Origin: Bacteroidia bacterium
GTDB taxonomy: Bacteria; Bacteroidota; Bacteroidia; NS11-12g; UBA955
Length of the DNA: 64,000 bases
Reading direction: 5' to 3'
Assembly: GCA_023228875.1 (NCBI GenBank)
Contig: JALOAG010000006.1
Coordinates: 62,001 to 126,000 of the forward strand
The notes below the pieces were generated by a model, which was not told where the DNA came from, ran no database searches, and was given only the letters and a program-made list of their open reading frames with translations. The stretch's first letter is position 1, and each line of letters starts with the position of its first letter. Below are positions 43,802 to 53,116 of this stretch, one piece after another. The translations under genes were made by a program, and so were the position numbers.

Positions 43802-44746
43802 ATGCAAAAGCAACAGACAATATTAAAACGCGGGCTACAGCTATTAGGAGTAATCGGATTTGTTTTGATTATGATTGCTATCGCACAATCATTTATCGGC
43901 AAAGCTGAAGGTATTTCTAATCAACACCTTACCTCCCCTGTTGATGACAGGTTTGAAGTTCAGAAAGTATTTGCACCCGAACTTCCCACAGATGTAAACT
44001 TTTGCGGAGAAGTCATTGATCTTTCCGACATTGAAATTTCAGAGAGACTTGACAGAGAATTAGTTGTAAACTCTTTTCTCCACAGTTCAACTATACTGAT
44101 ACTCAAGAAATCAAATCGATACTTCCCAATCATTGAGAAAATTTTATTACAAGAAGGTGTTCCTGATGATATGAAATACTTATGTGTGGCAGAGAGTGGA
44201 TTATCACAAGTGGTCTCCCCTGCAGGTGCAGCCGGATTTTGGCAATTTATGAAAACAACAGCACCCGCATATAGTCTTTATATTGACAATGAAATAGATG
44301 AAAGATATAATATAGAAAAAGCAACCTATGCCGCTTGCAAATATCTAAAAGAAGCAAAAGCTAAATTCGGCTCTTGGTCACTAGCTGCTGCTGCATACAA
44401 TGCCGGCAACAACGGTATAATGAAACAAATCAATTTCCAAAACCAGACTTCTTATTACGATTTGTTTCTGAATGAGGAAACATCTCGATACATTTTTCGG
44501 ATCATAGCGTTAAAATATATAATTGAGAATCCTAAACTCTATGGATTTCACCTCAAAGATGAACAATTATATGCTCCTCTTGAAGTAAGAAGATATACTG
44601 TTTCGCAAAACAATATTGACTGGGTAGAATATGCGAATCGCAATGATATTTCATATAAAACACTGCGATATTACAATCCCCAAATTAGAAGCAGTACTTG
44701 GGCAAATATCAAAAACCAGCAAATTGAGATTCTGTTACCTAAGTAA
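43802..44746 (+). CDS. MltD-like lytic transglycosylase
   Basis: Cleaves peptidoglycan glycan strands. 314 residues: an N-terminal membrane anchor (about 11-31), then a lysozyme-like SLT domain. The catalytic glutamate is Glu131 in CVAESGLSQ, followed by SPAGAAGFWQFM and AAYNAGN, all diagnostic. The C-terminal 50 residues (YAPLEVRRYTVSQNNIDWVE onward) look like a single degenerate LysM-type segment. It stands alone with its own promoter. Confidence 0.92.
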   Translation: MQKQQTILKRGLQLLGVIGFVLIMIAIAQSFIGKAEGISNQHLTSPVDDRFEVQKVFAPELPTDVNFCGEVIDLSDIEISERLDRELVVNSFLHSSTILILKKSNRYFPIIEKILLQEGVPDDMKYLCVAESGLSQVVSPAGAAGFWQFMKTTAPAYSLYIDNEIDERYNIEKATYAACKYLKEAKAKFGSWSLAAAAYNAGNNGIMKQINFQNQTSYYDLFLNEETSRYIFRIIALKYIIENPKLYGFHLKDEQLYAPLEVRRYTVSQNNIDWVEYANRNDISYKTLRYYNPQIRSSTWANIKNQQIEILLPK

Positions 44747-44939
44747 TGTATTCTAACTTTTCAGTAATAGCCCTTAAAAGCATGTTTTAGCTGCTCTTAC
44801 TTATCAATTAAAAAAAACGGAAATATTGATTATCTAAGATTTCTCTCTATAATACTCAATTATAGAATTATATACTAATACTAATATGAGTCACCTAACA
44901 GATACGATTTATAAAGATGAATCATGAAAGTTTCACAAC

Positions 44940-44968
44940 TTGTTTTTTATAAAAAATAATTACTTTTG
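44940..44968 (+). promoter_or_regulatory. Promoter of the lipoprotein gene at 44974
   Basis: TTG (44940-44942), 18 bases, TACTTTTG (44961-44968) followed by CCCCC and directly by ATG. Transcription should start at or near the initiation codon. Confidence 0.65.
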
Positions 44969-44973
44969 CCCCC

Positions 44974-45516
44974 ATGAAAATGACACACACATCTTCTATC
45001 CTATCAATTGTATTAGTAGGAGCTATGTTCTTTGCTAGTTGTTCAAAAACTGAAAAAGCAAATATTAGAATGGATGAAACCGCAACAGTTACTATTCCTG
45101 ACACTATTGACAGATATTCTGTCTATACTGCCAATTCAACTACGGTTACAAACAGCTTAGATGCAAAACTATCAGAAGCAGGCTACACTGCTGAAAACGT
45201 GAAAGAAGTGCGCTTAGAAGCACTTGAATTAAACTTGGTTAAACCGACTGATGAAACCTTCAAATTTTGTCGCTCAGTAAGTGTTTATCTTGTTGCAGAC
45301 GGCATGACAGATACGCTTATTGGCTCAATCAGTAATCCTACCAGACTTGAAAGTGCACCTTTGTTCTTATTCAGACAAGCATCAGATTTGAAAGAATACT
45401 TTACTAAACCAAACTTTAGCTATAAAGCAGTTTTTCAAATGCGTCAACTATATAGCGAACCAATTGAAGTGCTTATCAAGCCAATCTACTTTGTTTCAGT
45501 AGAAAAAGAAAAATAA
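44974..45516 (+). CDS. Lipoprotein of unknown function
   Basis: A 180-residue lipoprotein, lipobox FASC (Cys23), not assigned to a family. The mature part is an even mix of strands; TNSLDAKLSEAGYTAENVKEVRLEA and MRQLYSEPIEVLIKP suggest a single compact beta-rich domain. No repeats, membrane segments or catalytic motifs. The start at 44974 (MKM) or the ATG at 44980 are both possible; the -7 element ends 5 bases before the first. It is monocistronic with a hairpin terminator after it. Confidence 0.78.
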   Translation: MKMTHTSSILSIVLVGAMFFASCSKTEKANIRMDETATVTIPDTIDRYSVYTANSTTVTNSLDAKLSEAGYTAENVKEVRLEALELNLVKPTDETFKFCRSVSVYLVADGMTDTLIGSISNPTRLESAPLFLFRQASDLKEYFTKPNFSYKAVFQMRQLYSEPIEVLIKPIYFVSVEKEK

Positions 45517-45539
45517 ATTTACATAAATTGAATTAATAC

Positions 45540-45571
45540 AAGCCCTTACAAGATATTGTAAGGGCTTTTTT
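45540..45571 (+). terminator. Rho-independent terminator after the lipoprotein gene
   Basis: Perfect 12-bp arms AAGCCCTTACAA (45540-45551) and TTGTAAGGGCTT (45556-45567) around GATA, ending in a T run. Confidence 0.9.
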
Positions 45572-45598
45572 GTTTATAAACTTTCATTGTCTTCTATG

Positions 45599-45606
45599 TA
45601 TATTTG
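45599..45606 (+). promoter_or_regulatory. -7 promoter element for lepA
   Basis: TATATTTG followed by CACC, 13 bases before the ATG at 45620; the longer frame from 45587 would start ahead of it. Confidence 0.5.
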
Positions 45607-45619
45607 CACCCCCCAAAAA

Positions 45620-47410
45620 ATGAAACATATTCGCAACTTTTGTATTATCGCTCATATCGACCATGGCAAAAGCACACTTGCAGACCGCCTTTTGGAATAT
45701 ACCAAAACCGTATCTGAAAGAGAAATGAAAGACCAACTGCTTGACAACATGGATTTAGAACGTGAACGTGGAATCACAATCAAAAGCCATGCTATCCAAA
45801 TGGATTATGTTTTAGATGGACAGAAATATGTTCTAAACCTGATAGACACACCAGGACACGTTGATTTTTCGTATGAAGTATCTCGTTCAATTGCTGCATG
45901 CGAAGGCGCATTACTTATAGTAGATTCAAGCCAAGGTATTCAGGCTCAAACAATATCTAATCTATATCTTGCTTTAGAAAATGATTTAGAAATTATACCG
46001 GTTCTCAACAAAATAGACTTACCGGGTGCAATGCCTGAAGAAGTATCTGAACAGATTATAGACCTGATTGGTTGCAAAAATGAAGATATTATTCATGCAA
46101 GTGGTAAAACAGGTCAAGGGGTTTATGATATTCTTCGTGCAATTGTTGAGAGAGTTCCGCCACCTGTTGGCGAAGAAAAAGCTCCACTCAAGGCTTTGAT
46201 TTTTGATTCTGTATTTAATTCATTCAGAGGAATTATAGCATATTACAAAATCATTGATGGTGTTGTAAACAAAGGCGACCACATCCGATTCATGAATACC
46301 GGAAGGGAATATTATGCAGAGGAAGTCGGTGTTTTAAGATTAGGGTTAGAACCTCGAAATGAAGTCAAGACCGGAGACGTAGGGTATATTATAACAGGTA
46401 TCAAAAATGCACGAGAGGTAAAAGTTGGAGACACCATGACCCAAAAAAACTCTCCCACTACAGAAGCAATCAAAGGATTCGAAGATGTAAAACCTATGGT
46501 ATTTGCCGGAATCTACCCTGTTGACACAGAAGATTATGAAGAATTAAGAGATGTAATGGCTAAATTACAACTCAACGATGCTTCTTTAGTCTTTGAACCG
46601 GAATCATCTGCTGCACTTGGATTCGGATTTAGATGTGGATTTTTAGGTATGTTGCACATGGAGATTATCCAAGAAAGACTCGAACGAGAATATGGCATGA
46701 CCGTAATCACAACAGTTCCAAATGTTGGTTACAAAGCATATACCACCAAAGGCAAGTTTATAGAAGTTAACAACCCAAGCGACCTTCCGCCTCCTGAGTT
46801 AATTGACAAAGTTGAAGAACCGTACATCAACGCTTCGATTATCACCGCATCTGAATATGTAGGCGCGATCATGACACTTTGCTTGGAAAAACGAGGGGTG
46901 ATTAAAAACCAAATTTATCTCACTACAAGCAGGGTGGAACTTACTTTTGAAATGCCTTTAGCAGAAGTTGTTTTCGACTTCTATGATAAGCTCAAAACAA
47001 TTTCAAGAGGTTATGCCTCTTTTGATTACTCCCCTTCTGAATACAAAGATTCCAAGTTAGTAAAATTAGATATTATGCTTAACAAAGACCCGGTTGATGC
47101 GCTTTCTGCCATTATTCATAAAGACAGGGCATACGATCTTGGAAAAAAGATTTGTAAAAAACTGAAAGACTTAATTCCCAGACAACAATTTGAAATATCA
47201 ATTCAAGCTGCTGTGGGTGCTAAGATTATTGCAAGAGAAACTATCTCGGCACTAAGAAAAGATGTTACTGCCAAATGCTACGGAGGGGATATTTCTCGTA
47301 AACGCAAATTGTTAGAAAAGCAAAAAGCCGGTAAAAAGAGAATGAGACAAGTGGGAAATGTCGAAATCCCTCAAAGCGCATTCCTTGCGGTACTCAAACT
47401 TGACGAATAG
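45620..47410 (+). CDS. lepA: Elongation factor 4
   Basis: A ribosomal back-translocase GTPase of 596 residues. G1 is AHIDHGKST (about 11-19), G3 DTPGHVDFSYE, G4 NKIDLPGA; the LepA-specific C-terminal domain carries GGDISRKRKLLEKQKAGKKR. Start at ATG 45620 (MKHIRNFCIIAHIDHGKS) matches the family; the 11-codon upstream extension covers the promoter element. It is monocistronic, not followed by lepB. Confidence 0.97.
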   Translation: MKHIRNFCIIAHIDHGKSTLADRLLEYTKTVSEREMKDQLLDNMDLERERGITIKSHAIQMDYVLDGQKYVLNLIDTPGHVDFSYEVSRSIAACEGALLIVDSSQGIQAQTISNLYLALENDLEIIPVLNKIDLPGAMPEEVSEQIIDLIGCKNEDIIHASGKTGQGVYDILRAIVERVPPPVGEEKAPLKALIFDSVFNSFRGIIAYYKIIDGVVNKGDHIRFMNTGREYYAEEVGVLRLGLEPRNEVKTGDVGYIITGIKNAREVKVGDTMTQKNSPTTEAIKGFEDVKPMVFAGIYPVDTEDYEELRDVMAKLQLNDASLVFEPESSAALGFGFRCGFLGMLHMEIIQERLEREYGMTVITTVPNVGYKAYTTKGKFIEVNNPSDLPPPELIDKVEEPYINASIITASEYVGAIMTLCLEKRGVIKNQIYLTTSRVELTFEMPLAEVVFDFYDKLKTISRGYASFDYSPSEYKDSKLVKLDIMLNKDPVDALSAIIHKDRAYDLGKKICKKLKDLIPRQQFEISIQAAVGAKIIARETISALRKDVTAKCYGGDISRKRKLLEKQKAGKKRMRQVGNVEIPQSAFLAVLKLDE

Positions 47411-47538
47411 TTTAATTATTATTCAATCTCATTCACGCTCTGAAACCTTGAGTTTGTCCGATTTTATAAACGACTGTGATATTTCCTCATTACAAACACC
47501 CGATTTCTTGTCTTTTTTGACGTAATTGCGCCCCCATT

Positions 47539-48756
47539 ATGAAACCAAGATTTTCAATTAAACAGAGTGTCTTATTCGTTATTCTATTCTCGCTTACTTT
47601 TACAGTTTTCGGAGAAGACACATTGTCAAATTCTAAAAAGAGTTTTTATCGCTTCTCAGTAATTAAAGCCAATGAGGCAATGCCTGTACAAGACCAAAAC
47701 AGAAGTTCAACATGTTGGAGTTTTTCTACTTTGTCTTTCATGGAGTCTGAACTGCTTCGCATGGGTAAAGGTCATCACCTTTTAAGTGAGATGTACATTG
47801 TAAGAAATGCATGGATTGGCAAAGCTGATATGTATGTTAGAATGCAAGGACATTATAACTTCTCCGGTGGAGGCGCATTTAATGACATCCCTTGGGTGAT
47901 TAAAAGATATGGAATTATACCTCAGTCTGCTTATTCCGGGTTAAACTACGGTACTGACAAACACACTCACGCTGAACTCGATGCTGTTCTTAAAGGTTTT
48001 ATTGATGCGGTTAAAGACAACCCTCAAAAAGCACTTACACCTGCTTGGAAAGGTGCATTTGAAGGTATATTGAATGCTTATCTAGGACCGGTTCCTGAAA
48101 ACTTTGAATATCAAGGAAAGAAATATACGCCTCAGAGTTTTGCAACTTATTTAGGTCTCAACATGGATGATTATGTTTCATTAACATCTTTCACCCACCA
48201 CCCTTTTTACAGTAGTTTTGTGATTGAAGTTCCGGATAATTGGGCAATGACAACGAGCTACAACTTGCCCCTTAATGAATTCATGCAAGTAATGGAAAGT
48301 GCTATTATGAATGGCTATACTTTCGCATGGGGTTCTGATGTGTCTGAAAAAGGATTTTCTCACAGAAACGGAATTGCAATCGTTCCTGCCGATGATTCAA
48401 TGGTACAAGTGAAAGGAAAAGACAATGTTATATTCAATAATCCTAATGAGGCTGAACGCTCAGGTAATGCTTTTATATACCCAATGACTGAATTGCAAAT
48501 CACTCAGGAGTTAAGACAAAAAGCATTTGACTCCCAAGAAACCACAGATGATCATGGAATGCATATCACCGGTTTAGTGAAAGATCAAAATGGTACAAAA
48601 TATTTTATTGTAAAAAACAGCTGGGGAACTAAGTATAATGACTGCGATGGATATCTTTACGCTTCATGGAACTATGTTGCGTATAAGACCATGAATATTA
48701 TGATTCATAAGAATGCTATTCCTAAAGACATCGCAAAAAAACTTGGCATTAAATAG
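47539..48756 (+). CDS. C1-family cysteine peptidase (bleomycin hydrolase/PepC type)
   Basis: A 405-residue papain-fold aminopeptidase. A signal peptide (to about 22) suggests export, unlike the cytosolic PepC of Gram-positive bacteria. The catalytic set is complete: Gln in MPVQDQNRSSTCW with Cys59, His342 in DDHGMHITG, and Asn360 in VKNSWG. The order QDQ..CW, GMHITG, KNSWG is that of bleomycin hydrolases. The small lipoprotein gene begins 21 bases downstream. Confidence 0.9.
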   Translation: MKPRFSIKQSVLFVILFSLTFTVFGEDTLSNSKKSFYRFSVIKANEAMPVQDQNRSSTCWSFSTLSFMESELLRMGKGHHLLSEMYIVRNAWIGKADMYVRMQGHYNFSGGGAFNDIPWVIKRYGIIPQSAYSGLNYGTDKHTHAELDAVLKGFIDAVKDNPQKALTPAWKGAFEGILNAYLGPVPENFEYQGKKYTPQSFATYLGLNMDDYVSLTSFTHHPFYSSFVIEVPDNWAMTTSYNLPLNEFMQVMESAIMNGYTFAWGSDVSEKGFSHRNGIAIVPADDSMVQVKGKDNVIFNNPNEAERSGNAFIYPMTELQITQELRQKAFDSQETTDDHGMHITGLVKDQNGTKYFIVKNSWGTKYNDCDGYLYASWNYVAYKTMNIMIHKNAIPKDIAKKLGIK

Positions 48757-48777
48757 TCCCTTTACAAACTCATTCAA

Positions 48778-48900
48778 ATGAAAAAAACTGTCGTTATTTT
48801 GACTTTAATATTTGTTTTAGCAACCTTGTTCACCTCTTGTTACTCAGCAAACAAATGCAATGGAGTGCGCAAGACCAGAACATCAATGGGGTATATGTAA
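48778..48900 (+). CDS. 40-residue lipoprotein
   Basis: A small open frame from ATG 48778 to TAA 48900. The product has a canonical lipoprotein signal MKKTVVILTLIFVLATLFTSC cut before Cys21, and a mature part of only 20 residues, YSANKCNGVRKTRTSMGYM after the lipid cysteine. The convincing signal and the position 21 bases after a peptidase gene support a real gene, although no function can be given. The same frame stays open after the stop to 49104; a longer ancestral protein or simple chance are both possible. Confidence 0.6.
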   Translation: MKKTVVILTLIFVLATLFTSCYSANKCNGVRKTRTSMGYM

Positions 48901-49098
48901 AAACTCCAAACACAGATTCACTTGGTACGTCCTGCTCAATCATTAGGTGCTCTTTATGTTGAAGAATCATTTCGATTAGATGAATTGGGCGTATTTTATA
49001 GAGAAGTATTTTTAATAAAAACGTATTTAGGCATCTGTCGGAATCATACTGTGTCAAATTTTAACATAATAGCAAAATATTCATTATTGAAACCGGCT

Positions 49099-50145
49099 CT
49101 ATGAATTGCCCGATGATTTAGCGGGAGAAATGACCGATTTTAGTTTCTGAATCAATTCATCCTTACTCTCTATGCTATTTGACATTGGAAGTATAAACCA
49201 AATTCCTCCATCTAACCATTCAGTAGGAATTCGGGCTGCATCTTTCTCCGTTGTAAGTACGATTTGATTTGTACTTCTTGCAAATTGTGTAATTTCACTT
49301 ACTTGCTGCTCACTCAAATGGGCATGGTCGCTAAATTTAAAATGTTTAAATGGAACCTTTTTATCATTCAAGTAATTCACAATCAAGTTTGGATTAGCAA
49401 TTCCCGTAACCAAAACTGCCCCACGCCCAACCACCTCATCCCAAGATATAGTTTGTGTTGTGGTAATATTCATGGGAAGCAAATACTCGATAGCTGAGAA
49501 AAACTGCATTGCATTGCTATATCGTCTAATATGCTGACAATGTTCACTCTTCACTTTCTCGTTAACGTTTACAGGTGCTTTTGTTGTAATGATAATATCA
49601 GCTCTGTATGCGGCAGAACGAAATTCGCGCAACATCCCTGTTGGCATTGGAAAATCTCTATAAAATGGATGTTGCCATTCTGTTAACAGTATATACAAGC
49701 TAGCCTTTAACCTGAAATGCTGAAAAGCGTCATCCAACAGGATCACTTGCGTTTTGGGGAACAATGTTGCTATTTGACTAACCCCTGCTACCCTATTTTC
49801 ACAAACAGTAACTACTACATCCGGGAATCTTTTCTTAATCATCAAAGGCTCGTCTCCACATTGCACAGCAGACAAAGATGTAAACACTTCCAAAAAACCC
49901 TTTGTTTCTCTCCCATACCCTCGAGACAATACCGCAAGAGTATATCCTTCTTTTATTAACTCTTCTATAAGCAACAAGATCATGGGAGATTTGCCTGTAC
50001 CACCAACTTTAATATTCCCCACAACAATGGTAGGCAGAGTTGACTGCTTGCGCTTGAGAACACCTTTATCAAAAAGTATCCATCTACATTGTGCAATGAA
50101 TCCAAACAGCCATGAAAAAGGTAGTAAAATAAATCTCAAACCCAC
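49099..50145 (-). CDS. lpxK: Tetraacyldisaccharide 4'-kinase
   Basis: Phosphorylates the 4' position of the lipid A disaccharide precursor at the inner membrane; 348 residues. An N-terminal hydrophobic helix (LRFILLPFSWLFGFI) precedes the P-loop GNIKVGGTGKS at 43-53; SRGYGRETKGF, GDEPLMIKKRF and ILLDDAFQHF are family motifs, the last with the catalytic DD. Start codon is GTG at 50145-50143. It is divergent from nif3 with 48 bases between the starts. Confidence 0.95.
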   Translation of the reverse strand: MGLRFILLPFSWLFGFIAQCRWILFDKGVLKRKQSTLPTIVVGNIKVGGTGKSPMILLLIEELIKEGYTLAVLSRGYGRETKGFLEVFTSLSAVQCGDEPLMIKKRFPDVVVTVCENRVAGVSQIATLFPKTQVILLDDAFQHFRLKASLYILLTEWQHPFYRDFPMPTGMLREFRSAAYRADIIITTKAPVNVNEKVKSEHCQHIRRYSNAMQFFSAIEYLLPMNITTTQTISWDEVVGRGAVLVTGIANPNLIVNYLNDKKVPFKHFKFSDHAHLSEQQVSEITQFARSTNQIVLTTEKDAARIPTEWLDGGIWFILPMSNSIESKDELIQKLKSVISPAKSSGNS

Positions 50146-50153
50146 CTAGCAAA

Positions 50154-50187
50154 TTTGGTAAAAATCTTGACAATCACACTAACTTTG
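50154..50187 (+). promoter_or_regulatory. Promoter of the nif3 gene
   Basis: TTTG (50154-50157), 22 bases, TAACTTTG (50180-50187) followed by CCC; 6 bases before the ATG at 50194. Confidence 0.55.
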
Positions 50188-50193
50188 CCCTCT

Positions 50194-51294
50194 ATGATTG
50201 TAAAAGAAATTACATCCTTAATTGAGCAAATTGCACCACTTTCCTACCAAGAATCTTATGACAATGCCGGTTTAATTATTGGCAACCAAAACAATGAAGT
50301 ACATGGTATTTTATTATGTTTAGATGTTACCGAAGCGGTAGTACAAGAAGCGATAGATACTAAATGTAATTTAATAATTGCACATCATCCTATTATTTTC
50401 AAAGGATTAAAGAAACTGAACGGCAAAAACTTTGTTGAACGAATTGTAATACAATCAATCAAGAACAACATTAATATATATGCAGCACATACCAATTTAG
50501 ACAATGTATTTGCAAATGGTGTCAATGAAAAAATTGCAGAGAAAATTAATCTTAAAGACATTGAAATATTAAAACCACTTAAATCCAACCTTGCAAAACT
50601 CGTAACCTATTGCCCTCCTCAATACGCTGATATGTTACGGGATGTATTATGGAATGCCGGAGCCGGCAATATTGGAAAATACGACCAATGTAGTTTCTCT
50701 TCCACCGGAATTGGCACATTCAGAGGCAATGAGGATTCAAATCCTCTTATTGGCATACAAGGAGAACTTGAAAAAGTACAAGAGGAACGAATTGAAGTTT
50801 TATTTGAAAAACACAAACAATCTTCGCTTATTCAGACCTTAATTGCCAATCATCCTTATGAAGAAGTGGCATACGAAATTTATGATATTGCAAATGAAAA
50901 TCAAACCAAAGGGGCAGGTATGATTGGTTCGTTACCGGAAGCAATGTCATCAGCAGGTTTTTTAGAGTACCTAAAAAACAACATGAATATCAAGGTTATT
51001 AAATACACATCGGGCAAAGAAACCATGATCCGCAAAGTTGCAATTTGTGGAGGCAGTGGACGTTTTTTATTAGAAGATGCAATGCACAAAGAAGCTGATG
51101 TCTTTATCACTGCCGATTTTAAATATCACGATTACTTTGAAGCAGATGGACAAATCATGGTTTGTGACATCGGACATTATGAATCAGAGATTTTTACAAT
51201 AGAAATTTTTATGAAAATAATTCAAGAAAAATTCCCTAATTTCGCAACCCGTTTCACAGAAACAAATACTAACCCAATAAATTATTACTTATAA
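50194..51294 (+). CDS. Nif3-like dinuclear metal-centre protein
   Basis: A hexameric metal-binding protein of the Nif3/YqfO family (often named GTP cyclohydrolase 1 type 2 homologue), 366 residues. Metal ligands are seen in IIAHHPIIF and AAHTNLDN in the first half and DIGHYESE near the end; a PII-like insert fills about 125-230, as in the long bacterial forms. Start MIVKEITSLIEQIAPLS follows a -7 element and matches homologues. The zinc-ribbon gene begins 1 base after its stop; this pair is common in Bacteroidota. Confidence 0.93.
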   Translation: MIVKEITSLIEQIAPLSYQESYDNAGLIIGNQNNEVHGILLCLDVTEAVVQEAIDTKCNLIIAHHPIIFKGLKKLNGKNFVERIVIQSIKNNINIYAAHTNLDNVFANGVNEKIAEKINLKDIEILKPLKSNLAKLVTYCPPQYADMLRDVLWNAGAGNIGKYDQCSFSSTGIGTFRGNEDSNPLIGIQGELEKVQEERIEVLFEKHKQSSLIQTLIANHPYEEVAYEIYDIANENQTKGAGMIGSLPEAMSSAGFLEYLKNNMNIKVIKYTSGKETMIRKVAICGGSGRFLLEDAMHKEADVFITADFKYHDYFEADGQIMVCDIGHYESEIFTIEIFMKIIQEKFPNFATRFTETNTNPINYYL

Positions 51295-51295
51295 G

Positions 51296-52102
51296 ATGGA
51301 TATATCCATAGAAAACAAATTAAAAGCACTCTGGGCACTACAAGAAATCGACAGCAAACTTGACAAACTCAATGCCCTAAAAGGAGAACTCCCAATTGAA
51401 GTTGCAGATCTTGAGGATGAAATTGCCGGTTTAAATACTAGAGAGCAAAACATTCGTCAGGAGATTGAAAACCTTGAGGATCAAATTAGTGAGTATAAAA
51501 ATAAAATCAAACAGAGCGAACAGTATATTACAAAATTCAAACAACAATTGAACGATGTAAAGAACAACCGCGAATACGAGGCTTTATCAAAAGAAATCGA
51601 GATTATGGAACTCGAAATTCAGGCAGCTGAGAAAAGAATGAAAGAAGCTTCATTTGCTATTGAAAACCAAAATGCACTGATAGAAGAAACACAAGCTAAA
51701 ATTGAAACTGTAAAGAAAGAAGTAGAAACCAAGAAAGTTGAATTAGTATCTATTATTCAAGAAACTGAAGATGAAGAGAAAAAACTTGGTGAGGAAAGAG
51801 AAACCGCAGTTAAAGAAATTGAAGAAAGGCTGTATTACTCTTATGGCAGAATCAGAAAAAATGCACTCAATGGTATTGCAATTGCTCCGATTGTACGTTC
51901 ATCTTGTGGTGGTTGTTTTGCTAAAATACCATTACAAAGACAAGTTGATATAAAGCAACACTTAAAGGTGAATGCTTGTGAACATTGTGGAAGAATTATC
52001 GTTGATGAAACAATTACCGGTATCCAATCACAAGTTATTGAGGACGATAAAAAACCAAGAAGAAGACTAAAAAAGCGTCTTAGTTCAGAAACATCAATCT
52101 AG
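51296..52102 (+). CDS. Coiled-coil protein with C4 zinc ribbon (DUF164/CdsZ type)
   Basis: A 268-residue protein: about 170 residues of uninterrupted, Glu/Lys-rich coiled coil, then a C-terminal zinc ribbon with two CxxC pairs, SSCGGCFAKIP and NACEHCGRII, followed by a basic tail. Such proteins bind nucleic acid or act as adaptors; the exact role is unsettled. Located 1 base after nif3, so the two are cotranscribed, ending at a very strong terminator. Confidence 0.88.
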   Translation: MDISIENKLKALWALQEIDSKLDKLNALKGELPIEVADLEDEIAGLNTREQNIRQEIENLEDQISEYKNKIKQSEQYITKFKQQLNDVKNNREYEALSKEIEIMELEIQAAEKRMKEASFAIENQNALIEETQAKIETVKKEVETKKVELVSIIQETEDEEKKLGEERETAVKEIEERLYYSYGRIRKNALNGIAIAPIVRSSCGGCFAKIPLQRQVDIKQHLKVNACEHCGRIIVDETITGIQSQVIEDDKKPRRRLKKRLSSETSI

Positions 52103-52120
52103 TTTAAGAGTAACTCACAT

Positions 52121-52163
52121 CAAAGAAAAAGCCCCGATTGAATCAATCGGGGCTTTTTCTTTG
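52121..52163. terminator. 43-bp bidirectional terminator
   Basis: Perfect 21-bp arms (52121-52141 and 52143-52163) around a single central base, with the core GCCCCGATTGA and A/T runs on the two sides. It can stop transcription from the zinc-ribbon gene and from tRNA-Arg on the opposite strand. Confidence 0.92.
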
Positions 52164-52167
52164 ATTG

Positions 52168-52239
52168 CGCACCCGAAGGGAGTCGAACCCCTATCTTAAG
52201 AACCGGAATCTTATATTCTATCCATTAAACTACGGGTGC
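52168..52239 (-). tRNA. tRNA-Arg (anticodon CCG)
   Basis: A 72-base cloverleaf on the minus strand: acceptor stem GCACCCG/CGGGTGC, D arm with TTTAATGGAT, anticodon stem TAAGA/TCTTA around loop TTCCGGT with anticodon CCG (reads CGG), and a T arm with GGTTCGACTCC. CCA is not encoded. The terminator hairpin starts 4 bases after it. Confidence 0.95.
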
Positions 52240-52411
52240 AATAACTAAATCAGAACTTCTCATTCCTAACTGATTTGGGGTTACAAAGTAAATTAATTTA
52301 CGCTACAAATTAATTTCTTTATCGCATTGAATATCAATTAATAGTGCAACCGGTTAGGCAATTGGCTTGATAAAGAATTATTAAAGTAATATCAAGATTG
52401 CCTCAAGGACA

Positions 52412-53110
52412 CTATTTTGCAAAGGCATCAATCTGTTCAAGTATCCTTTGGTGAATTTCTTCAACAGTTTTCATTGAACCGTCTCCATTGTAACAAACAA
52501 TGCGTATAAACCCGGTCTGGGTTTGTACTAAATTTTCATACTCCATTCTCACTGCTGCTTGTAAATTCAAATCTTTTTCATGAATATCATCTTTGCCTTG
52601 AAGATAAATTCTGTCAAGCCCTTCTCGTTTACTACGTAATGAATCTGCAGTAAATTTAGAAGGCACATCTAAATAGAAAGTTAGATCCGGTTTTGGTATC
52701 TTATTAAATCCATACTCCAACTCTAAAATCCAGTTCTTCAGTGCGAGTTTAGCTGTGGGCTCATATATCTTAGCACATTGATATGCAATATTGGAATATA
52801 CATACCTATCAACAAGCACACAATCACCCTGCTGCAGCCATGTTGTAATTGTGGGTGCAAATTCTTTTCTATCTTCTGAAAAAAGTAGTGCAACCAGTTG
52901 GGGATGAACTGACTCAACAGATCCGAATTCTCCTCTCAGAAACTTTGCAATCATTGCACCAAATAGTCCTTGATTTAAACGTGGAAAATGTATAAAACGT
53001 GTTGCTACACCTTTATTTTGAAAGTGTTCAGACAACAAACGAATTTGAGTGGACTTCCCCACTCCATCAGGACCTTCAATTGCAATAAATGGTGTTTTGG
53101 GTTTTGACAT
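52412..53110 (-). CDS. tmk: Thymidylate kinase
   Basis: Phosphorylates dTMP to dTDP; 232 residues. P-loop GPDGVGKST at 13-21 within FIAIEGPDGVGKST, the DRYVYSNIAYQ motif contacting dTMP, and a LID region around SKREGLDRIY. It is about 20 residues longer than usual. Last gene of a minus-strand unit parE-parC-mscS-tmk, 6 bases after the channel gene. Confidence 0.93.
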   Translation of the reverse strand: MSKPKTPFIAIEGPDGVGKSTQIRLLSEHFQNKGVATRFIHFPRLNQGLFGAMIAKFLRGEFGSVESVHPQLVALLFSEDRKEFAPTITTWLQQGDCVLVDRYVYSNIAYQCAKIYEPTAKLALKNWILELEYGFNKIPKPDLTFYLDVPSKFTADSLRSKREGLDRIYLQGKDDIHEKDLNLQAAVRMEYENLVQTQTGFIRIVCYNGDGSMKTVEEIHQRILEQIDAFAK

Positions 53111-53116
53111 GATTTG

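Noticed and set aside
48922..49104. Sixty-codon open frame after the small lipoprotein as an independent gene
   Set aside because: Begins only with TTG, has no promoter or ribosome site, no recognisable motif, and overlaps the end of lpxK.
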